Assembly: GCF_000284035.1 (NCBI RefSeq)
Contig: NC_016887.1
Span: forward strand, 4,154,001 to 4,218,000
Origin: Nocardia cyriacigeorgica GUH-2
Lineage (GTDB): Bacteria; Actinomycetota; Actinomycetes; Mycobacteriales; Mycobacteriaceae
Direction of reading: 5' to 3'
DNA length: 64,000 nucleotides
Made by a program: the position numbers and the translations under genes. Below, piece after piece: positions 44,789-53,020 of this stretch; the first letter of the stretch is position 1; the number at the start of each line of letters is the position of its first letter. The notes beneath the pieces are model-generated. The model had not been told where the DNA came from. It was given only the letters and a program-made list of their open reading frames with translations, and did not search any database.

Positions 44789-45859
44789 GTGGTGACTCAC
44801 GAGACCTCGGTCGACTCCGCCACCACCACCCGGACCGCCGATTGGCAGCCCGACATCCTCGGCGCCGATTACGAGCAGCGCACGCTCGACTTCGGCGCCG
44901 ATCCCGACGGTGAGGGCCGTGCGGTCGCCACCCTGGTGCGCCACGTGCCCGCCGGTGGCGATGCCGCGGCGAGCACCGAGAGCGCGGTGCTCTACGTGCA
45001 CGGTTTCACCGACTACTTCTTCCAGCAGCACCTGGCCGAGCATTTCGCCGACCGCGGGCACCAGTTCTACGCCCTCGACCTGCGCAAATGCGGGCGCTCA
45101 CTGCGCGAGGGGCAGACACCGCACTATGTGAGCGATCTGGCGCTCTACGACGCCGAACTGGACGAGGCGCTGCGCATCATCCGCGCCGAGACGGGCAAGG
45201 ACGTGCTGCTGGTGGCGCACTCCACCGGTGGGCTGGTGCTGCCGCTGTGGCTGGACCGGTTGAACCGCACCCGCGGTACCGCCGCCGCGGGGATCACCGG
45301 GCTGGTGCTGAACAGTCCCTGGTTCGATCTGCAGGGCCCGTCCTACTACCGCACGGTGGGCACCCCGATCATTCACGCGCTCGGCCGGTTCCGCTCCCGC
45401 GACGAGCTGCCGCTGGCCAAGACCGACGCCTACGGCGCCAGCCTGCACCATACCGCCTCCGGCGAATGGGACTACAACCTCGACTGGAAGCCGCTGCACG
45501 GATTCCCGGTGCGCTTCGGCTGGCTGCGGGCCATCCGGCGCGGGCACGCGCAGCTGCACGCCGGGCTCGATATCGGGGTGCCGTCGCTGCTGCTGCGGTC
45601 GCGGCTGACGAAGTTCGCCCGCAAGTACGGTCCTGCCGTCGATGTGGCCGACGCCGTGCTCGATGTCCGACAGATCCAGCGCTGGGCCGGCTGCCTGGGT
45701 GATCGCACCTCGATCGTGCCGATCGACGGCGCGCGCCACGATGTGTTCCTGTCCTCGGCGCAGCCGCTGGCCAAGGCGTTCGAGGAGCTGGATGCCTGGC
45801 TGGACTGGCTGGCGAACTACCGGCGCTCGCTGGCCGGTTCACCAGAGGCTGGTGCGTAG
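44789..45859 (+). CDS. Alpha/beta hydrolase, Rv2854-like
   Basis: A 356-aa serine hydrolase fold. The oxyanion region is VLYVHGFTDYFFQQ, the nucleophile elbow AHSTGG, and the catalytic His probably lies in GARHDVFLS. It resembles lysophospholipase-like hydrolases. In M. tuberculosis Rv2854 takes the same place next to mqo. Its 3' end overlaps the convergent gene by 21 bp. Confidence 0.85.
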   Translation: MVTHETSVDSATTTRTADWQPDILGADYEQRTLDFGADPDGEGRAVATLVRHVPAGGDAAASTESAVLYVHGFTDYFFQQHLAEHFADRGHQFYALDLRKCGRSLREGQTPHYVSDLALYDAELDEALRIIRAETGKDVLLVAHSTGGLVLPLWLDRLNRTRGTAAAGITGLVLNSPWFDLQGPSYYRTVGTPIIHALGRFRSRDELPLAKTDAYGASLHHTASGEWDYNLDWKPLHGFPVRFGWLRAIRRGHAQLHAGLDIGVPSLLLRSRLTKFARKYGPAVDVADAVLDVRQIQRWAGCLGDRTSIVPIDGARHDVFLSSAQPLAKAFEELDAWLDWLANYRRSLAGSPEAGA

Positions 45860-46402
45860 CACGATCTCGGTGGCCAGTTCGTGGTCGGCCTCGAGGGCGA
45901 CATTGTCGACGTCGAGGGCGACCACGCGGTATTCGCCGTAGACGTAGCGGCCGGAGGAATCGGCCACCGAGCGCGGCAGCGATTTGGTGACCAGCACGGT
46001 GGTGGGCAGTTCCACCGCCCGGCAGTCCGGATCGAGCACCGCGCCGTCGGCGTCGGGGACCGCGGGATGGCCGCGGTCGGCCACGACCAGGCTGATGAAA
46101 CGGCCGAATCCAGTCGCACACACCTGCCAGGCCACGCTGGCACCTGCCCCGCGCCCGGCGACGTTCACCCAGGGCACGCCCAGCTCGTCGAGGATGGCGT
46201 AGACGCCGGTGGTGTCGAGCCGATCCACCGTCTCCACCGCGATGGTGCGCAGATCGGAATTGTGCAGGCGCGCGCAGACCCGGTCGAAGACCTCCGGCGG
46301 GTCCCCCGCATCCGGCAACAGCAAGACGCTGTGCTGAGTTTCCGGGCCGTCGACCCGTACCGTCCATTCCCGGTCGCCGACCGCAATCCGCCGAGACTTC
46401 AT
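45839..46402 (-). CDS. Alpha/beta-hydrolase-like protein without catalytic serine
   Basis: A 187-aa protein with an alpha/beta-hydrolase-like start (VLLLPDAGDPPEVFDRVCARL). The nucleophile elbow reads GRGAG at residues 83-87, with Gly85 where Ser is expected. The protein is also shorter than active hydrolases, so it is probably non-catalytic or has a different role. Its stop overlaps the convergent hydrolase gene. Confidence 0.65.
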   Translation of the reverse strand: MKSRRIAVGDREWTVRVDGPETQHSVLLLPDAGDPPEVFDRVCARLHNSDLRTIAVETVDRLDTTGVYAILDELGVPWVNVAGRGAGASVAWQVCATGFGRFISLVVADRGHPAVPDADGAVLDPDCRAVELPTTVLVTKSLPRSVADSSGRYVYGEYRVVALDVDNVALEADHELATEIVLRTSLW

Positions 46403-46507
46403 GCCGAACGACGCTACACCGCGGCCGCGAACCGTAGGGAGTTGTCGGCCGAAACCGCTGGTCCGGGCAAAATTCGGGATTCGAACGCGACGCGGGTACC
46501 CGTGCGT

Positions 46508-48169
46508 TCAGGGTATGAGGCGCACCGGGTCGACCTTGGTTGCCTCGACGGTCGGCAGGTCCGTCGGCGCGCCGGTCGCGATCAAGCCTTCGATCGCCGC
46601 GAGGTCGAGGTTGTTCTCGACGAGGTCGGCGAGCAGATCGAGCTGCGCGAGGCGCACGTCCGCGACCGAGGTGTCGGCCGCCACCCGGAATCCGGTGCGC
46701 CCGGCGCGGGTGGCGACCTCGGTGAGCCAGGCGCGGCGGAAGTCGTCGGATTCCATCAGTCCGTGCACGTGGGTGCCCCAGATCGCGTCGCGGACACTGC
46801 CTTCTGGTGGCGTCGGCCGCAGTCCGTCGGCGCCGGACCCGCCGTCGGCGGTGCTGGATTCCGATGTTCGCGCGTTGCTCGGCGCAGGCTCGCCGGGCTG
46901 CTCCGGCAGCGGCCCGCGACCCTGCTCCGGCAGCAGCCGCAGCCAGTGCTGTTCGCCGTTGCGCCGAACGCGCCCGTGATGGATTTCGTAGCCGTGCATC
47001 GCGATCCCGCCCGGCACCGACGTGCCGACTACCTGCCGCAGCACCTTCGGTTCGCCGAACTCGACCTCGAGATCGAGTAGCCCGAGCCCCTCGACCGTTC
47101 CGGCCCCCGACTCCACCTCGTCCACAATGCGCCTGCCGAGCATCTGATAGCCCCCGCAGATCCCCAGGATCGGCCCGCCCGTCGCGGCCCGGTCGCGCAG
47201 CGCATCGGCCAATCCGGTGCGGCGCAGCCAGCGCAGATCGTCGACGGTCGCTTTGCTGCCCGGCAGCACCACCAGATCGGCGCCGGTCAATCGCGACGGT
47301 TCGCTCACCCAGCGCACCGACACACCCGGTTCGCAGGCCAGGGCCTCCACATCGGTGGAGTTGGAGATGCGCGGCAACCGGATGGCGGCGACGGTCAGCC
47401 ATTCGCTGCCGACGGGCGGGTGCGGGCGACCGACCGGGGCGTCGGCGACGGTGCCGAGTGAGTCCTCGGCGTCGATCCACAGCTGCTCGCTGTAGGGGAT
47501 GACGCCGAGCGTCGGGCGGCCGGTGAGCGCGGTGAGCTGGTCGAGACCCGGCCGCAGCAGTTCGACGTCACCGCGGAACTTGTTGATCACGAACCCGCAG
47601 ATCAGTTGCTGGTCTTCCGGTTCCAGGACGGCCAGCGTGCCGAACAGATGCGCCAGCACCCCACCGCGATCGATATCGCCGACCACCAGCACCGGTAACT
47701 CGGCCGCGCGAGCCAACCCCATATTCGCCAGATCGGTGGCGCGCAGGTTGATTTCGGCGGGCGACCCGGCGCCCTCGCAGATCACCACATCGAAATCGGC
47801 TCGTAGCGCGGCCAGTTCGTCGGCGACGACGCCGCGTAGCCACTGCCGATGCCGGAAATAGTCCCCCGCGCCCACCGTGTCGACGGCTCGCCCGCGCACC
47901 ACCAGTTGCGAGCGCCGGTCACTGCCCGGTTTGAGCAGCACTGGATTGAACCGCACGCTCGGCTCGAGCCCGCAGGCCCGCGCTTGCAGGGCCTGCGCGC
48001 GCCCGATCTCGCCGCCGTCGAGGGTGACCACGGAGTTGTTGGACATGTTCTGCGCCTTGAACGGCGCCACCCGCACCCCGCGCCGGGCCAGCATCCGGCA
48101 GATACCGGCCACCAGCACGCTCTTGCCCGCATCGGAGGTCGTGCCCGCGACCAGCAGCGCGCCCTTCAT
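46508..48169 (-). CDS. cobQ: Cobyric acid synthase
   Basis: A 553-aa amidotransferase that amidates the b, d, e and g side chains of adenosyl-cobyrinate diamide. The start is MKGALLVAGTTSDAGKS with its P-loop-like motif; the GATase Cys is in GICGGYQML. The C-terminal domain is split by a Pro/Ser/Gly-rich insertion of about 45 residues after HWLRLLPEQ. An ATG at 48184 would add five residues. Confidence 0.93.
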   Translation of the reverse strand: MKGALLVAGTTSDAGKSVLVAGICRMLARRGVRVAPFKAQNMSNNSVVTLDGGEIGRAQALQARACGLEPSVRFNPVLLKPGSDRRSQLVVRGRAVDTVGAGDYFRHRQWLRGVVADELAALRADFDVVICEGAGSPAEINLRATDLANMGLARAAELPVLVVGDIDRGGVLAHLFGTLAVLEPEDQQLICGFVINKFRGDVELLRPGLDQLTALTGRPTLGVIPYSEQLWIDAEDSLGTVADAPVGRPHPPVGSEWLTVAAIRLPRISNSTDVEALACEPGVSVRWVSEPSRLTGADLVVLPGSKATVDDLRWLRRTGLADALRDRAATGGPILGICGGYQMLGRRIVDEVESGAGTVEGLGLLDLEVEFGEPKVLRQVVGTSVPGGIAMHGYEIHHGRVRRNGEQHWLRLLPEQGRGPLPEQPGEPAPSNARTSESSTADGGSGADGLRPTPPEGSVRDAIWGTHVHGLMESDDFRRAWLTEVATRAGRTGFRVAADTSVADVRLAQLDLLADLVENNLDLAAIEGLIATGAPTDLPTVEATKVDPVRLIP

Positions 48170-48257
48170 GCGCGACCCGCGCACGCTCGGGCAGGGGTCT
48201 CCGCACGGACGGCCGAGCCGGATCCGCGCCCAGCGGGACGGGCACCGACCGCCGGAC

Positions 48258-49121
48258 TCACGGCAACGTCAGGATTTCCGCGCCGGTCTCGGTGACGACG
48301 AGGGTGTGCTCGAACTGCGCGGTCCACTTGCGGTCCTTGGTGACCACGGTCCAGCCGTCGTCCCAGATCTCGTAGTCGATGCCGCCGAGGTTGATCATCG
48401 GCTCGATGGTGAAGGTCATGCCCGGCTCGATCACCGAATCCACCGCGGGCTGGTCGTAATGCAGGATCACCAGGCCGCTGTGGAAGGTGGGGCCCACGCC
48501 GTGACCGGTGAAATCGCGGACCACGCCGTAGCCGAAGCGGTTGGCGTAGGACTCGATGACGCGGCCGATGACGTTGAGCGCGCGCCCGGGCCGGACCGCC
48601 TTGATGGCGCGCATGGTGGCCTCTTCGGTGCGCTCCACCAGCAGCCGCACCTCCTCGTCGACATCGCCGGCGAGGTAGGTCTTATTGGTGTCGCCGTGCA
48701 CGCCGTCGATGTAGGCGGTGACGTCGATATTGACGATGTCGCCGTCCTCGATGACGGTCGAGTCCGGGATGCCGTGGCAGATGACCTCGTTCAGCGAGGT
48801 GCAGCAGGACTTCGGGAAGCCCTTGTAGCCGAGGGTGGAGGGGTAGGCGCCGTGATCGCACAGGTACTCGTGCACGATCCGGTCCAGTTCGTCGGTGGTG
48901 ACGCCGGGCGCGACGGCCTTACCGGCTTCTTCCAGCGCCCGCGCCGCGATCCGGCCGGCCACCCGCATCTTCTCGATCGTCTCCGGCGTTTGCACCCACG
49001 GCTCGTGGCCTTCGTTGACGGTCTTCTTCCACGCGTATTCCGGGCGCTCGATGGCGCGCGGAACCTCCCGGATCGGCGATTGCGTACCGGGAACTAGCGG
49101 CTGACGGGTGCGCACGGACAT
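48258..49121 (-). CDS. map: Methionine aminopeptidase, type I
   Basis: A 287-aa MapB-type enzyme that removes N-terminal Met. The five metal ligands are visible: Asp in VNIDVTAYIDG, Asp in GDTNKTY, His in TGHGVGP, Glu in TIEPM and Glu in QFEHT. The extended N-terminus with PxxP-like segments resembles the mycobacterial MapB (Rv2861c) linker that contacts the ribosome. Confidence 0.95.
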   Translation of the reverse strand: MSVRTRQPLVPGTQSPIREVPRAIERPEYAWKKTVNEGHEPWVQTPETIEKMRVAGRIAARALEEAGKAVAPGVTTDELDRIVHEYLCDHGAYPSTLGYKGFPKSCCTSLNEVICHGIPDSTVIEDGDIVNIDVTAYIDGVHGDTNKTYLAGDVDEEVRLLVERTEEATMRAIKAVRPGRALNVIGRVIESYANRFGYGVVRDFTGHGVGPTFHSGLVILHYDQPAVDSVIEPGMTFTIEPMINLGGIDYEIWDDGWTVVTKDRKWTAQFEHTLVVTETGAEILTLP

Positions 49122-49184
49122 GGCAACAGACTAGCGGTGCCCACAGTGGGGCGCCCACGTCGCCGGGAGTTCGCCGGAGCACGG

Positions 49185-49946
49185 CTACCGGCTCAACCGG
49201 GCCTCGAACGCGATGCGATCACCGCGATACAGCGACCGCACCCGCTCGATGGGTTCACCCGCGTCGTCGACGCTGCGCCGGCTGAGCAGGATCAGCGGCA
49301 GCGCGGTGCTGCAGTCGAGCAGGGCCGCCTGGCGCGGGGAGGCGGGCACGGTTTCGATGCGCTCGGTGGCGGCGGCGAATTCCACTCCGGAGGCGCGGAT
49401 GGCGGCGTACAGCGAGGTGGTCGGGTCGTAGCTGCCGCGCAGGCCGGAGAAGCGGTCCAGCGGCAGGTAGGTGCTCTCCAGGCCGATGCGTTCACCGTCG
49501 GCCAGCAGCACCCGTTCCAGGTGCATCACCGGGGTGCCGGGCTCGAGGCCGAGGTCGCGGGCGGTATCGGCGTCGGCGGGCACGTCCTCCCAGCCGACCA
49601 CCAGCCGGCCGGGCACTCGTCCCAGGCTCAGTGCCGCCTCGGTATAGGACTGCAAGGCCAGCGGCTGCACCATCTTCGGCCGCGACACCACCGTGCCCCG
49701 CCCCTGCCGGCGAATGCGGCCCTCCACCAGCAGGTCGCGCAGGGCCTGGCGCACCGTCTCGCGGGCGACCTCGAACCGGGTGGCGAGTTCGCGTTCGGAG
49801 GGCACCGGATCGCCTTCGGTCAGGTCGTCGAGGATTCGCTCGATCTCGGTGCGTACCTGGTAGGCCTTGCCGACCACCTTCGGCATCGTCCCCGGAAAAG
49901 CCTTGGGCCACAGGGTTTGCGCCCCCGCCACATCCGTCGTGTCCAT
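49185..49946 (-). CDS. phnF: GntR/HutC regulator with UTRA domain, PhnF-like
   Basis: A 253-aa repressor. The winged helix (residues 30-95, FEVARETVRQALRDL) is followed by a UTRA effector domain (ERIGLESTYLPLDRF). Its intergenic region carries two dyads of the PhnF type reported in Mycobacterium smegmatis, and the divergent genes are for phosphonates. It therefore probably represses itself and the phosphonate operon. The ligand may be phosphate, a phosphonate or an intermediate. A start 20 codons downstream is possible. Confidence 0.85.
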   Translation of the reverse strand: MDTTDVAGAQTLWPKAFPGTMPKVVGKAYQVRTEIERILDDLTEGDPVPSERELATRFEVARETVRQALRDLLVEGRIRRQGRGTVVSRPKMVQPLALQSYTEAALSLGRVPGRLVVGWEDVPADADTARDLGLEPGTPVMHLERVLLADGERIGLESTYLPLDRFSGLRGSYDPTTSLYAAIRASGVEFAAATERIETVPASPRQAALLDCSTALPLILLSRRSVDDAGEPIERVRSLYRGDRIAFEARLSR

Positions 49947-49964
49947 GCCCTCAGCGTACCCGCA

Positions 49965-49980
49965 ATTGGTCTATACCAAT
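49965..49980. promoter_or_regulatory. PhnF-type operator 1
   Basis: ATTGGTCTATACCAAT is a near-perfect dyad containing TGGTCTATACCA. Its reverse complement TGGTATAGACCA is the PhnF recognition sequence described in M. smegmatis. It ends at 49980 and starts 18 bp upstream of the phnF start codon. Confidence 0.82.
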
Positions 49981-50013
49981 TGTTAACCCAGCGTTCGCTC
50001 GTCCCACACCCAT

Positions 50014-50025
50014 CGGTCTAGACCA
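50014..50025. promoter_or_regulatory. PhnF-type operator 2
   Basis: CGGTCTAGACCA is a second site with the same GGTCTA-dyad core, 18 bp before the ATG of the FAD oxidoreductase gene. Its position should block transcription or initiation of the phosphonate operon. Confidence 0.75.
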
Positions 50026-50042
50026 ATGTGCACGATGGGTTC

Positions 50043-51170
50043 ATGCGATTGGTCATCATCGGCGGCGGCATCCTCGGCACCGCGCACGCCCTGGCCGCGA
50101 TCGGCCGCGGTCACGAGGTCGTGCAGCTGGAGCGCGAACCCGAGGCTCGCGGCGCCACAGTACGCAACTTCGGCCTGGTCTGGGTATCCGGGCGCTCGGA
50201 AGCGGAGCTCGAGCTGACGCTGATGTCGCGGCAACTGTGGGAAGAGATCGGCGGCCGGGTCCCCGGCGTCGGATTCCGGCCCGCCGGGTCGCTGACCTTG
50301 GTCCGCACTTCCGCCGAACTCGCCGTGGCCGAGGCTGCCGCCGCGGGACCGACCGCCGAGCAGCGCGGTTTCGAGCTGCTCGAGCCCGAGCAGGTGCGCG
50401 CGCTCAATCCCGCGCTGCGCGGCAAGTTCCTTGCCGGACTGCATTGTTCGGCCGACGCCGCGGTGGAGTCGCGCCAGGCACTACCTGCGCTGCGCGCCTA
50501 CATGGAAGCCTCGGGCCGCTACACCTTCCACGCATCCACCGAGGCGAGGACCGTCCAGAACACCGCCGGCGGCGCCATCGTGCGCGACGACCAGGGCCGC
50601 ACCTTCGACGCCGATCTCGTGCTCGTCTGCGCCGGCGCCGCGCACACCGGCCTGACCCGGGATCTCGCCGGTGAGCTGCCGGTGCGCCGGGTGCGGCTGC
50701 AGATGATGCAGACCGCGCCGCTGGGCGAACCGCTCACCACCGCGATCGCCGACGGCGACAGCTTCCGCTACTACCCCGGTTTCGCCGGTCCCGAGGTCGA
50801 GGCGCTCGAACGCGAGCAGTCCCAGACCGCCACCGCCGCCGAGCACAAGATGCAGCTGCTGTGTGTGCAGCGCCTGCACGGCGGCCTGACCATCGGCGAT
50901 ACCCACGAATACACCGAACCGTTCCCCTTCGACGTGGACGAGGCGCCCTACGAGCACCTCACCGCCGTCACCGAGGAGCTGCTCGGCCGCAAGCTGCCGC
51001 CGATCGTGCGCCGCTGGGCCGGGGTGTACAGCCAGAGCGTCGACCCCGCCGCGATCGTCACCCGCGCCCGCGCCGACGAGCACATCTGGGTGGTGACCGG
51101 GCCCGGCGGGCGCGGCATGACCCTCGGACCCGCGCTCGGCGAAGCCACCGCCGACCTGCTGAACCTGTGA
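50043..51170 (+). CDS. FAD-dependent oxidoreductase of the TIGR03364 (phosphonate-linked) type
   Basis: A 375-aa DAO-type flavoprotein. The Rossmann motif VIIGGGILGTAHALAAIGRGH opens the protein; GATVRNFGLVWVSG is the family block, and GPGGRGMTLGPALGE closes it. Members cluster with PhnX-like hydrolases. Published work on such enzymes (called PbfC/PbfD) shows oxidation of 2-aminoethylphosphonate and its N-methyl form to phosphonoacetaldehyde. Here it is followed at once by a PhnX-like gene and no phnW is present. ATG 50043 is preferred over GTG 50028. Confidence 0.85.
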   Translation: MRLVIIGGGILGTAHALAAIGRGHEVVQLEREPEARGATVRNFGLVWVSGRSEAELELTLMSRQLWEEIGGRVPGVGFRPAGSLTLVRTSAELAVAEAAAAGPTAEQRGFELLEPEQVRALNPALRGKFLAGLHCSADAAVESRQALPALRAYMEASGRYTFHASTEARTVQNTAGGAIVRDDQGRTFDADLVLVCAGAAHTGLTRDLAGELPVRRVRLQMMQTAPLGEPLTTAIADGDSFRYYPGFAGPEVEALEREQSQTATAAEHKMQLLCVQRLHGGLTIGDTHEYTEPFPFDVDEAPYEHLTAVTEELLGRKLPPIVRRWAGVYSQSVDPAAIVTRARADEHIWVVTGPGGRGMTLGPALGEATADLLNL

Positions 51171-51178
51171 GGACCACG

Positions 51179-51859
51179 ATGCCCGACACCACCATTCAGC
51201 TCGCCGTCCTCGATATGGCCGGCACCACCGTCGCCGACGGCGGACTTGTCCTGCGCGCCTTCGAGGAGGCCGCCACCGCCGCGGGCATCCCCGCCGACGG
51301 CCCCGATCGCGACCGCGCCCGCAGCTACGTGCTCGACACCATGGGGCAATCCAAGATCGCGGTCTTCCGTGCCCTGCTCGGCGACGAGGACAAAGCGCAC
51401 GAGGCCAACCGTGCCTTCGAATCCGCCTACGACGCCCTGATCGCCGACTCCGATATCGCCCCGATTCCCGGTGCCGTCGAAGCCATCCGGTCCTTGCGCG
51501 GGGCCGGTGTCAAGGTCGCCCTCACCACCGGATTCAGCCGGACCACCCAGGACCGGCTGCTCGACGCGCTGGGCTGGCATGACCTGGCCGATCTGACGCT
51601 GGCGCCCTCGGACGCCGGTCGCGGCCGCCCCTACCCCGATCTAGTGCTCACCGCCCTGCTGCGGCTCGGCGCCGACGCCGTGGACCGGGTGGCCGTGCTC
51701 GGCGACACCACCAGCGATATCGCCACCGGCCTGGCCGCGGGCGCCCGGATCGTCGCGGGCACGCTCACCGGCGCCCATGACGCCGACGCCCTGCGCGCCG
51801 CAGGCGCCACCCACGTGGTGGCGTCGGTCGGTGAGTTCGCCGAGCTGATCCTGAACTGA
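51179..51859 (+). CDS. PhnX-like phosphonatase (HAD superfamily)
   Basis: A 226-aa HAD hydrolase of the TIGR03351 phosphonatase-like class. The nucleophile is Asp12 in LDMAGTT. The Lys in MGQSKIAVFRAL (Lys59) aligns with the Schiff-base Lys of PhnX. The Mg site is GDTTSDIATG. Retention of that Lys supports hydrolysis of phosphonoacetaldehyde to acetaldehyde and phosphate. It starts 8 bp after the oxidase, with GTGAGG upstream. Confidence 0.85.
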   Translation: MPDTTIQLAVLDMAGTTVADGGLVLRAFEEAATAAGIPADGPDRDRARSYVLDTMGQSKIAVFRALLGDEDKAHEANRAFESAYDALIADSDIAPIPGAVEAIRSLRGAGVKVALTTGFSRTTQDRLLDALGWHDLADLTLAPSDAGRGRPYPDLVLTALLRLGADAVDRVAVLGDTTSDIATGLAAGARIVAGTLTGAHDADALRAAGATHVVASVGEFAELILN

Positions 51860-51918
51860 TCCGCCTGTCCCGTCCCTTCGACTCCTCACTCGCTTCCCGA
51901 ACGAAAGTTGCAGTCATC

Positions 51919-52992
51919 GTGCGTACTTCGAACACACCGGGCCGACGCCTGGCACGCACCCTGTCCCGGACCGCACTGCTGGTCGCCGCCGCCACCGGCG
52001 TGGCCTTCACCGCGGCCTGCGGTGGTACCGGGGCCGAGGCCACCGGCGGCAAGTCGGTCACCGTCTACTCCGCCGACGGCATGGCCAATTGGTACGGCAA
52101 GCGGTTCGCCGAGTTCACCGAACAGACCGGCATCGCGGTGAATCTGGTCGAGGCCGGCTCCGGCGAGGTGGTCAACCGCGTCGATATGGAGCAGAACAAC
52201 CCGCAGGCCGATGTGCTGGTGACGCTGCCGCCGTTCATCCAGAAGGCCAAGAGTGCGGGCCTGCTCGCCGACAGCGGCATCGACACCAGCGCGGTGCCGG
52301 ACGCCGACAAGGACCCCGACGGCCAGTACGTCACCCTCGCCGAGAACTACCTGTGCTTCATCGCCAACCCCTCGGTCGATACCTCGGGCCTGACCTGGGA
52401 CGGCCTGCTGAAGCCGGAGTTCAAGGGCAAGCTCCAGTATTCGACGCCCGGCCAGGCCGGTGACGGCACCGCCGTGCTGATCCTGTTGCAGCAGTTGCTC
52501 GGCAAGCAGGGCGCGCTCGACTACCTGGCGAAGTTGCAGGCCAACAACGTCGGGCCGTCGTCGTCGACCGGCAAACTCCAGGCCAAGGTCGACAAGGCCG
52601 AGCTGCTCATCGCCAACGGCGATATCCAGATGAACCTGGCCACCATCGCCGACAAGGGTTCGAAGTTCTCCATCTTCTTCCCCGCCACCGCCGACGGAAA
52701 GCGCTCCACGGTCGCCGTCCCCTATGTCATGGGGCTCTCCAAGACCGCACCGCACCAGGCCGAGGCCAAGCAGCTGATGGAGTTCCTGCTGTCCGCACCG
52801 GCACAGCAGACCTTGGCGGCGGAGGCGTTCGCCGTGCCCGCACGTGCCGAATTGCGGGATGCGCCAACCGGTACCGAACCCTCGCCGAGCAGCCTGCTGG
52901 CCGGCGTCGAGGTGGTCCCGGTCGATTGGAACACGGTGCTGACCGAGCTGGACAGCGATATCGCCGCCTACCAGCGGGCCACCGGCAGCTGA
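51919..52992 (+). CDS. phnS: 2-Aminoethylphosphonate ABC transporter substrate-binding lipoprotein
   Basis: A 357-aa iron/phosphonate-type extracellular binding protein. The lipobox is TAAC with Cys34. The mature part begins SVTVYSADGMANWYGKRF, typical of AEP-binding PhnS-like proteins. It captures aminoethylphosphonates outside the membrane for the PhnTUV importer. The GTG start is 59 bp after the phosphonatase. Confidence 0.85.
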   Translation: MRTSNTPGRRLARTLSRTALLVAAATGVAFTAACGGTGAEATGGKSVTVYSADGMANWYGKRFAEFTEQTGIAVNLVEAGSGEVVNRVDMEQNNPQADVLVTLPPFIQKAKSAGLLADSGIDTSAVPDADKDPDGQYVTLAENYLCFIANPSVDTSGLTWDGLLKPEFKGKLQYSTPGQAGDGTAVLILLQQLLGKQGALDYLAKLQANNVGPSSSTGKLQAKVDKAELLIANGDIQMNLATIADKGSKFSIFFPATADGKRSTVAVPYVMGLSKTAPHQAEAKQLMEFLLSAPAQQTLAAEAFAVPARAELRDAPTGTEPSPSSLLAGVEVVPVDWNTVLTELDSDIAAYQRATGS

Positions 52993-53020
52993 CAGCCGCC
53001 GACGAGGACAGGAGCCGAGC

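Noticed and set aside
46483..46509. Hairpin overlapping the cobQ stop
   Set aside because: The outer GAACGC/GCGTTC arms pair, but the inner part has several mismatches and it overlaps the stop codon; too weak to list as a terminator.
45369..47480. A 703-codon minus-strand ORF across the hydrolases and cobQ
   Set aside because: Arg-rich composition with no domain, overlapping three better-supported genes.
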